A stretch of 64,000 bases of DNA from Uloborus plumipes (taxonomy: Eukaryota > Arthropoda > Arachnida > Araneae > Uloboridae), in contig JAXGGA010003021.1 of NCBI GenBank assembly GCA_038373865.1, positions 1 through 64,000 on the forward strand. Direction: 5' to 3'. Shown here one piece after another: positions 57,603 through 64,000 of this stretch. The notes under the pieces are model-generated. The model did no database searches and was not told the origin of the DNA. It saw nothing but the letters and a program-made list of their open reading frames with translations. How positions within the stretch are numbered: the first letter of the stretch is position 1; every line of letters begins with the position of its first letter. Position numbers and translations under genes: made by a program.

Positions 57603-58706
57603 CAGGCCCGGATTTAGGCATGGGCCGCATGGTTCCGGGTCCAGGGCGGCAAAATTTAGGGGGCGGCTGATTGTATCAATCAAATATTTCCGCAAATAAC
57701 AAACTAATTTCAGAATTATTTCCAATTCTATCTTTAAAAAAAAATTCTTCATGTGATTCAGAGGCGGCGCTTTTTTTTTCTTCCTTTTTTCCGTCTCAAA
57801 AGTGCATCGGACATTTTCACCTAGCCTAACTTTTCAGCAGAAGCTCATTTTCCTCTTTTTTCCTTATCAAGACCAGGCGACTGTGTTCAAGGTCGAAAAC
57901 AAAAAAAAGCATTCCCTCGCGGCAAAAGGGGTTTCACTCCCTGCTCCGTATTCTAGGAATTGGTCTTTCAGTTGGCGAGGAATCGCTTGGTATACAATTT
58001 ATTTCCAAACATATTAAAGTCTAAATAATAATTTAAAATTGATGCATATAAAATAGCTATAAAACTGCAATTTTTGAGTTCTATCCCAGTTCGAGTTCGT
58101 TTTTTTATGAACTAACATTTTACATTTGTATCTTGTATCCCCATTAAAATAATAATAGAACCCTTGAGTATGCCCACAACTTGTCATTTATATTACTTCC
58201 CTATTTTATTTCGATTATCTGGTCCTACCTTTCTCTAACAAAGTGCGTAATATTTTGAGCAAATAAAATATTATTTTCTTTCATGAAAAATTTTTTACTT
58301 GGCGTTGCCTTTCAGTATGTTATTTTTACTATAGTATTATGCTTGTTTCTTAAAACAAATGGGTTTCCATACCAACAACAACTATGTATAATTGGATAAA
58401 GGAAGTGATTCTATCTCCAACAAATAGCAGAAGTTTAACAATTCAAAAAAATGTTACAATAAATTAAAGTTGTTGCCAACTACCATGGTTCAATAACTTC
58501 ACATTACGACTATAGTTTTGACCTTTGGAAAAAAAGTGTTTGCATAATATAAAATAGGGGGTCTCAGTTATTTTTTATTTTGTGTAAAATTCATCTTGTG
58601 CAAAATCAGAACATTTTACACTAAAACAAATTTCTGTTTTTTTTGAGGGGGGGGGGCGGCGATTATTTTCGGGCCCATGGGCGAAAGATGTGTAAATCCG
58701 GCCCTG
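57603..58706. mobile_element. hAT-type element, CAGGCCCGGATTTA ends
   Basis: 1104 bp. CAGGCCCGGATTTAGGCATG at left, CATGGGCGAAAGATG...TAAATCCGGCCCTG at right. Perfect 8-bp duplication TATGCAAT (57595-57602 and 58707-58714). No transposase frame. A G run lies just inside the right end. Confidence 0.93.
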
Positions 58707-58942
58707 TATGCAATAAATTTGCTTCCCTAAAAGGAATTTTAAATAATGTATGTTTATTATTCATTACAATACTTAATTATTCTTTACAATACTTTATTAT
58801 TTAATGTATGTTAGGTAACATTTAATAAGGGACAGCTGGCCACAAAAAAAAAAAAAAAAAAAAAGGGTTGTATTTGTCCCACTCATAGACCATAATGACT
58901 TTAATTGAATATAGAAAAATTCCAAGGAAATTTATCAATTAG

Positions 58943-58948
58943 TTTATT
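58943..58948 (-). terminator. Candidate ASAP poly(A) signal
   Basis: TTTATT on the plus strand, i.e. AATAAA on the minus strand, 287 bases beyond the stop codon at 59235 and before the first transposon insertion (58706). It gives a short 3'UTR. Other minus-strand candidates exist nearby, for example at 58752. Confidence 0.35.
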
Positions 58949-59234
58949 TTATTAGAATTATTGTTATTATTATTATTATTATTACTATTTTATTAAAAAA
59001 TTAATCAGAAATTTCCTTGCAGGCTGGTCAACCTCGTCTATTACCGACATGTCGGCCGATGCGGGGTAAAACGGTAATCGAATCTCATAGGAGTATAGTG
59101 TACCAAAAAGAAAAGCTTTTCAGTTTGTGCGAAGGGCAGCCAACATACCGGAAGACTAACCTCATAAAGATTATACAAAAGGCCCTTGAAAGGTTTTGCG
59201 GGGAAGCAACGGTACGATATTGCATTTGTGTAGC

Positions 59235-59444
59235 TCATTCCTTGAGGACATGCACGAAGCTAGACGGAAAGACGCCTCGTCTCTCCTGTTGTCCCTCGAT
59301 CATCCCCTCCATCCAGTCGTCGTCGTCGGTTATTTCGCTGATGATGATGATCACCTCCCCCTCTTTGAAGGAGAGTTCGTCTTCTCTGTCTGCGTCGCAG
59401 TCGTACAGTGCACGGCAGCGTCGTTGTTTTATCGTATCATGCCT
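59235..59444 (-). CDS. ASAP last coding exon (SH3 domain)
   Basis: 210 bases including the stop. Acceptor TTGTTACAG|AGG, with branch-like TCTAAACTAAT just upstream. 69 residues, nearly all SH3. Open frames on the plus strand over 59017-59463 are its shadow. Confidence 0.95.
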   Translation of the reverse strand, partial: RHDTIKQRRCRALYDCDADREDELSFKEGEVIIIISEITDDDDWMEGMIEGQQERRGVFPSSFVHVLKE

Positions 59445-61010
59445 CTGTAACAAATTAGTTTAGATTACGAATAATCTGTACCTCAGAACCAGACTAACGT
59501 AAGTCCATTTTCGTCATTTTTCGGTAGAGGGGAAAAACGATTGTCGAATACATCGTTTTTCCCCTCTACTGAAAAATGACGAAAATGGACTTACGTTAGT
59601 CTGGTTCTGAGGTACAGTAATGAGAATGATCTTGAAAAAATAATTCAAAGTACAGTACCACATGTCCGCGGTCCCGTTTTATCCTAGGAAGGGTGGATCC
59701 AGCTTCCAATTAAAGATGGGGTCATTTTCAAAAAGGGAGGGGGTCAAAGTTCAATTTTTGTACAACTGTGTGGGTTTTTGATGGTTTTATTGAAATATAT
59801 GTCCCAAAAATGCAGTTTTAAGCTACATTTGGTTATTTAAGGGAGGGGTTATGACCCCCATACACTACCCCTCTGAATCTCCGCCTGAATTTGAGGTACC
59901 CTTTTTATATTTTAAGGCAGATTTTTTGTTAGTTACAAAATGATTCAAATTAAAATCTGAAAGTCAAAATATTTTGCTATTGCAAAACTGCTGTAACTAA
60001 GTTATAGTAGTTCCTCCTTATTAAGGACAGTCACAGGGCCAAAAGTTTTGTCTGCTATTGGGAGGTGTCAGCTATTCGGGAGGATTACATGCTGAAAATT
60101 TTCTGCTTGAGTTAAGTATCATTTAATTTAATGAAAAATTACAATATTGATTGACAAACTAACAGTGTTGTGCTCTGTGAGAATGAGTAAAATTCAGATT
60201 TACTTGCTATATTTTCATTTTAAATGCGTTATAATTCTTTTTATCTTAAATATAGAGTCTTTTGCTAATTCGCTAAACAAAGTATTACTCAAACTTAAGT
60301 TCTATTTGAGCATTGTAAATCTGCTCTTGAATAACTATTCAATTTAAAAGCAATTACAACAACGTTGAAAAGCACAAATGAGCAGGAATGTTGCAGAAAC
60401 ATGTTTCGGGATAACAGGGAACGCCTTTTTCAATGCAAAAAAGTGAGCTTATAGATGCACAGACATCCGACAAACGCATTTGTGCTTTTCAACGTTGTTG
60501 CAATTGCTTTTATTTTTATGCACAAAAGTATTTATCTATTTCAAATATTCAATTTGTTTGCTGCTGCATCTCTCTTGAAATTTCTTTTCCTGAGCAAAAC
60601 GGTTTCTTAGTTTTTCATTGCCTGTGTTATCGAAAAGTCTTTATTTTTTCCACACATCCTTTTTTAACTCACAATTGCATGACCATTCAAAGAGTTAGTT
60701 GTTTGAAAGTACTTGGAGAGCACAGGGCAATTTTCTTTTCCATCAACCTCCAGAAAAAACCCCACATTTAAAAATTAAAGTTAATTACGGTACTAAAAAC
60801 AAACATTTTATGATAAGAAATCATTAAAGAGAGAAGTTTCGCACATTCGAGTAATATACAGAGGTAATTATAGTTGGGAAGGGGTGAAACTAACTTTTCT
60901 TGGAGGAGGTACTGGTGTTTGGCTTTGACTACTATTTGAGTCACATGATTGAGGTAAGCTGTCTGATGACTGTCCATTGCTCAAAGTCTCCACATTTTCA
61001 CTTAAAGCAA
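59235..61010 (-). CDS. ASAP-family Arf-GAP, last two coding exons (partial gene)
   Basis: ASAP proteins (BAR-PH-ArfGAP-ankyrin-proline-rich-SH3) stimulate GTP hydrolysis on Arf GTPases in membrane traffic and actin remodelling. Only the C-terminus is inside the window: exons 61010-60895 and 59444-59235 on the minus strand. Joined, they read QTPVPPPRK into RHDTIKQRRCRALYDCDADR and finish with RRGVFPSSFVHVLKE. This parallels vertebrate ASAP1 PVPLPRK, ALYDCQAD and GVFPVSFVHIL. The SH3 shows ALYDC, DELSF, a shortened WMEG in place of WWIG, and FPSSF. The remaining exons must lie to the right. ASAP1 versus ASAP2 cannot be decided. Confidence 0.93.
59481..59612. mobile_element. 132-bp near-perfect hairpin MITE beside the ASAP splice acceptor
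   Basis: Two 61-base arms (59481-59541 and 59552-59612) around a 10-base loop, with one mismatch. Ends CCTCAGAACCAGACTAACGT and inverse, TA on both sides. It lies 36 bases upstream of the last ASAP acceptor on the minus strand. Confidence 0.95.
60350..60508. mobile_element. 159-bp MITE with about 30-bp inverted ends
   Basis: GCAATTACAACAACGTTGAAAAGCACAAATG at left against its near-inverse CATTTGTGC...GTTGCAATTGC at right. The interior carries GGGATAACAGGGAACGCC and GCACAGACATCCGACAAACG. No coding capacity. Confidence 0.8.
60895..61010 (-). CDS. ASAP penultimate coding exon (proline-rich linker)
   Basis: 116 bases. Acceptor TTCTTTTCCAG, donor AAA|GTTAGT. Two bases complete a split codon, then ALSENVETLSNGQSSDSLPQ and onward to TPVPPPRK. 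It ends in phase 0, matching the next exon. The PVPPPRK segment is a candidate SH3 ligand. Confidence 0.88.
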
Positions 61011-61154
61011 CTGGAAAAGAATATCCAACAATTACACGACATTAAGAAAGTGATGGTGGTAACAAGATTTTCTCAGAACTATATTTCACTAACACATACC
61101 ATTTTATGAGAAATTTTATAGTAAGTAATATAGAATATGCATAATAGTCTGAAT

Positions 61155-61449
61155 GGGCCGTGGTGGCCCGATCGGTAAGGCATCGGACTCGTGTCCGAAA
61201 TGACCCGGGTTCGATCCCAGCCGATCAAAGATCCACCGTCTTGATTAATGGTGACTGGGAGGCGTTAAAAATGTCGTAGTCACAAAGTCCTCCAAGTGAA
61301 ACGATACCTCTGGGGGTGCTAGGGCCTATGGTTTGCTCGACCCAAGGTTCTGGTTCAAAATTAAGAACAGAGCGCTCTTCGGGGCCCTATCCCGGTTAAA
61401 CCACTAAGCTGGTAGGTACGGGGGACCCTGGAGGGTGAAATGAAATGAA
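61155..61449 (+). mobile_element. tRNA-derived SINE with 14-bp target duplication
   Basis: The head has GTGGCCCGATCGGTAAGGC (A box), GGACTCGTGTCCG (anticodon-arm-like) and GGGTTCGATCCC (B box). The tail ends in GAAATGAAATGAAAT. The duplication ATAATAGTCTGAAT is exact at 61141-61154 and 61450-61463, the mark of LINE-driven insertion. It lies in the ASAP upstream intron, antisense to that gene. It is not a functional tRNA gene: no acceptor stem closes. Confidence 0.93.
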
Positions 61450-61463
61450 ATAATAGTCTGAAT

Positions 61464-64000
61464 AAGTATGAGTCAACAGTATTTTTCAGCACAAAATCTA
61501 AAATCTTTCAAAGGAAAGTATATGACATTTCATTACCTGTTTACAACAAGCAATTAACCGTTCCATGTTTTGATGCCGTACAGTCAATGGGTCTTGACCA
61601 TGGGTGCAAGTTTAGTGGTGTGTTCAAGACGGAAAATATTTTGAGCCGCCCCCCCCCCCTCCATGCTACTTGGATATATATATATATTTTTTTTTTTTTT
61701 TGCAATTTTTGAATATTTGTGCTTGATGTGATTTTTTTAATTTTATTTTTTTGTAATAATGTGAGCCTTCTTTTAGGTGAAACAGTTTGTTATGTGTACA
61801 GAAAAGGGGGGTGTCCTTCGCGGGTTTTTACATCGCATCGTGGCTCCGAAAACGTAAAATTGAATGAATGTCAATAATACAAACGGGAGGGGGGTCCGGG
61901 GCTCCCCCGGAGTTTTTGAAAAAAAAAATTCCTAAATACCGTACGTACTTGCCTATAAGTCGAGAAATTTTGTCCAAAAAGTGAAGCATAAAGTTAGGGG
62001 GTCAACTTATACGCGGGGCAGAATTTCAGAAATTTTTTCCTGAATAGCTCTTGGAAAAAAACAATAAAAAACGATAAGATTTTTCCGATTCAGTCTTACT
62101 GTTTTAGACGCTAAAGAAGTGTAAATACTCATACATTCTTCTGTATTTTTGCACGGTTTGATTGTGAAATAAAGAAAAAATAATTACAATTAACGGACTG
62201 ATGGCACGAAAATTGCGGGAATTGCCGTATTCGCGAATTTTCCTATTAATGGTGTTTATATTTTTAAAACAGAATATGACACGGCTAAATCGCAAAATTT
62301 AAAAAGAAACTTTAAAATTCATTCAGTTTTACAGACATTTAACAAAGTTTTCAAGGTTTTTAAGCATTTGTAAATGGAATTTTTTTAAAGTAACTTTTGT
62401 CCAAGATTGGTGAGCGTCCAACAAAGCAGAGGGTCTGTGAACGTATCTGTTTTTGTGTGATCTTGTTGATTGAAGGTATGTTTAGCTATTAAAATCCCTC
62501 GAGGGTTAAAAATGCTTATAAATGGGGACCAACAAAGTACCCTATTAATTGAATCAGGGCAGTAAGAAGCAATCTCAGCCTAGTCGGAAACTAGGGGCCC
62601 GGCGATTAAGGGGTAAAAGGTTTAGTGGTGTAAGTTTTAAAAGTTTTGTGGGGGAGGGGGGGCGCCGATCAAACTGACAAGAAGCTTGCCTTGAGCCTGA
62701 ATTGATTTGGGAAAGAGAGTTGGAAGTGCTAATGAGTTGTTTTCAAGTATGTTTTGCAGCTAATGAGAATTTGAATTGTCATTTTTTTTTCTACTTGTTT
62801 AAATTTTCACTCGTTTAATGGTTAAAAGGAAAAAAAAACTTTTTTTGCCATTTGAAATTTAAAAAAAAAGATTTTTTTTTCTGTTTTACATTATAAAACA
62901 TTTTGGGTTTCGAGGGGGGGGGGGGCCCGGGCCCGTCGGGCCCCCCCCTCTGGATACGGCCTTGAATTCAGACTATCGCAAAAAAAAAAAAAAAATATTG
63001 GAAAGAGGAGGGTTGAGGATTCTCGGAATTGTTTTGGAATTGAAGCGCCAAAAGTTGAAATCTGGGTTCGTACATATTTCATCAAAAAAAAAAAAAAATT
63101 CCGAAGGGTCCAGAAGAAAATCCAAGTGGCATAAAAAATGTAAGGAATTACCACAAACCTCTAAACACGGACGCGTTAAAAAAAACGAAAGTAACAAGAC
63201 AACACGTAATTCAATAGCTGAATTTGCACTCATATTGATTCAGAATAAAAGCAACAATCAGCAAAAACCGTAATCTCAAAAGGAATTAATCCTTTGAACG
63301 AGATCGCACGTTATTCTTTATGTTCAGTAATCAAAACGTAATGATTTCTTTTTCTAGCCAATTGCTAACTTGATTGAAGATGCGTCAGTTTCAATTCGCC
63401 ATAATTCCAAGGAAAACTTCGAAAATTCAAGGGGTTCCAAGAATCTAGAAAAGTGTTACCGTATTTTTCGCCGTATAAGACGCACCCAATTTTAAAGGAG
63501 GCAAATCTAGAAAAAAAAAATAAATAAAAAGTGCCTGCGTATAAGATGCAGGCACCCCCCCCCCCCCGATTTTGGGGAGAAAAAGTGCGTCTCATACGGC
63601 GAAAAATACGGTATTTCCAGGTTGTTTTCCCAGGAGTTTGTGTGCATCTTCCGCAAATTTAGACGATTTTTAATGATGTCAGGATCGGTTGTGCTCTCCG
63701 GAAACCGTATTCATGAAGAAATATTTTTAACTTGGTACTCTTTCGAATATTTATTAATTTTTAACAGAAACACAAGAGGAACTGAAGATTTTCCCATTCA
63801 GATGATGATTTTTTGAAAAAATTCACATTGAGTATAGATTTTTTTAACCCCCTCCCGCCCAGGGGGGAATTTGAAATGTCACGCCCGCTTCAATTTTGAA
63901 GATATTTCCGAAACTCTTTCCCACACCGACTGCCTAATTAGTTTCCAAAACTTCTCTAACGATGACATAAATATTTTTAAATTTGCAGAGGAGAAATCCC
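61464..64000. other. ASAP upstream intron (presumed), repeat-rich
   Basis: No further ASAP exon found. Eroded C/G-run elements lie near 61600-61660, 61800-61920, 62580-62670 and 62910-62950. A phrase at 61938 (ACCGTACGTACTTGCCTATA) is related to the 63459 MITE. The extreme right (63830-63890) resembles the CATTGAGTAT/GAAATGWC MITE family. Confidence 0.45.
63459..63611. mobile_element. MITE with CCGTATTTTTCGCCGTATAA ends
   Basis: 153 bp. CCGTATTTTTCGCCGTATAAGACGCAC and its inverse, TA on both sides. The centre holds A and C runs. This terminus type is widespread in animal genomes, from memory. Confidence 0.85.

Larger units (their letters stand above)
59445..60894 (-). other. ASAP last intron (1.45 kb)
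   Basis: Holds the hairpin MITE at 59481-59612 and an inverted-repeat element at 60350-60508. Fragments resembling eroded repeats (59690-59890, 60010-60090) lie between. Confidence 0.8.

Noticed and set aside
59017..59463. 148-codon frame on the plus strand
   Set aside because: It is antisense to the ASAP SH3 exon. The minus-strand reading has clear SH3 motifs and splice sites.
61155..61225. tRNA gene
   Set aside because: A and B boxes are present, but no acceptor stem closes, and the target duplication flanks a 295-bp SINE body.
61500..64000. Further ASAP exons in the right flank
   Set aside because: Minus-strand frames here come from homopolymers and repeats. None continued the proline-rich or ankyrin sequence with a matching phase.

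Overview
The window is eukaryotic nuclear DNA, strongly AT-rich, with split genes and a dense layer of mostly non-autonomous transposons. The best reading is an arthropod; an arachnid such as a spider is my guess from protein similarity and repeat style, not a demonstrated fact. There are two protein genes, pointing towards each other.

(1) numb, + strand, 18661-43848. I could rebuild it completely from nine coding exons with consistent phases and GT/AG junctions. It encodes about 499 residues: an MGN-type N-terminus, a PTB domain, two conserved aPKC-type serine sites, and a C-terminus with DPF and NPF endocytic motifs. Its promoter and 5' leader lie in a GC-richer patch at about 18170-18660. 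A run of about 4.2 kb after the stop (43849 to about 48040) has no transposon that I recognise and carries five Pumilio-type octamers. It is probably a long 3'UTR.

(2) The last two coding exons of an ASAP-family Arf-GAP lie on the - strand (61010-60895 and 59444-59235). They encode a proline-rich linker and the C-terminal SH3 domain. The rest of the gene is beyond the right edge.

Layout: 1-1840 noncoding; 1841-5053 a 3.2 kb element with 17-bp inverted ends and internal tandem arrays; 5641-6396 a related-looking inverted-repeat element; 6890-13770 a nested pile of Helitrons, including a 2.9 kb foldback inside a Helitron; 13.8-18.2 kb mainly unique noncoding DNA; 18.2-43.8 kb numb, with introns up to 9.3 kb full of hAT-, piggyBac-, mariner- and Helitron-type elements; 43.8-52.4 kb nearly element-free; 52.4-58.7 kb mariner, hAT and SINE insertions downstream of ASAP; 58.9-64 kb the ASAP 3' end and part of its upstream intron, with a near-perfect 132-bp hairpin about 36 bases from the last splice acceptor and a tRNA-derived SINE with a 14-bp target duplication.

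Numb is an endocytic adaptor and Notch-pathway cell-fate determinant. ASAP proteins are Arf GTPase-activating proteins acting in membrane traffic and the actin cortex. Both act at the membrane, but nothing in the sequence shows that they are co-regulated. No CRISPR array, operon, rRNA or bona fide tRNA gene was seen.
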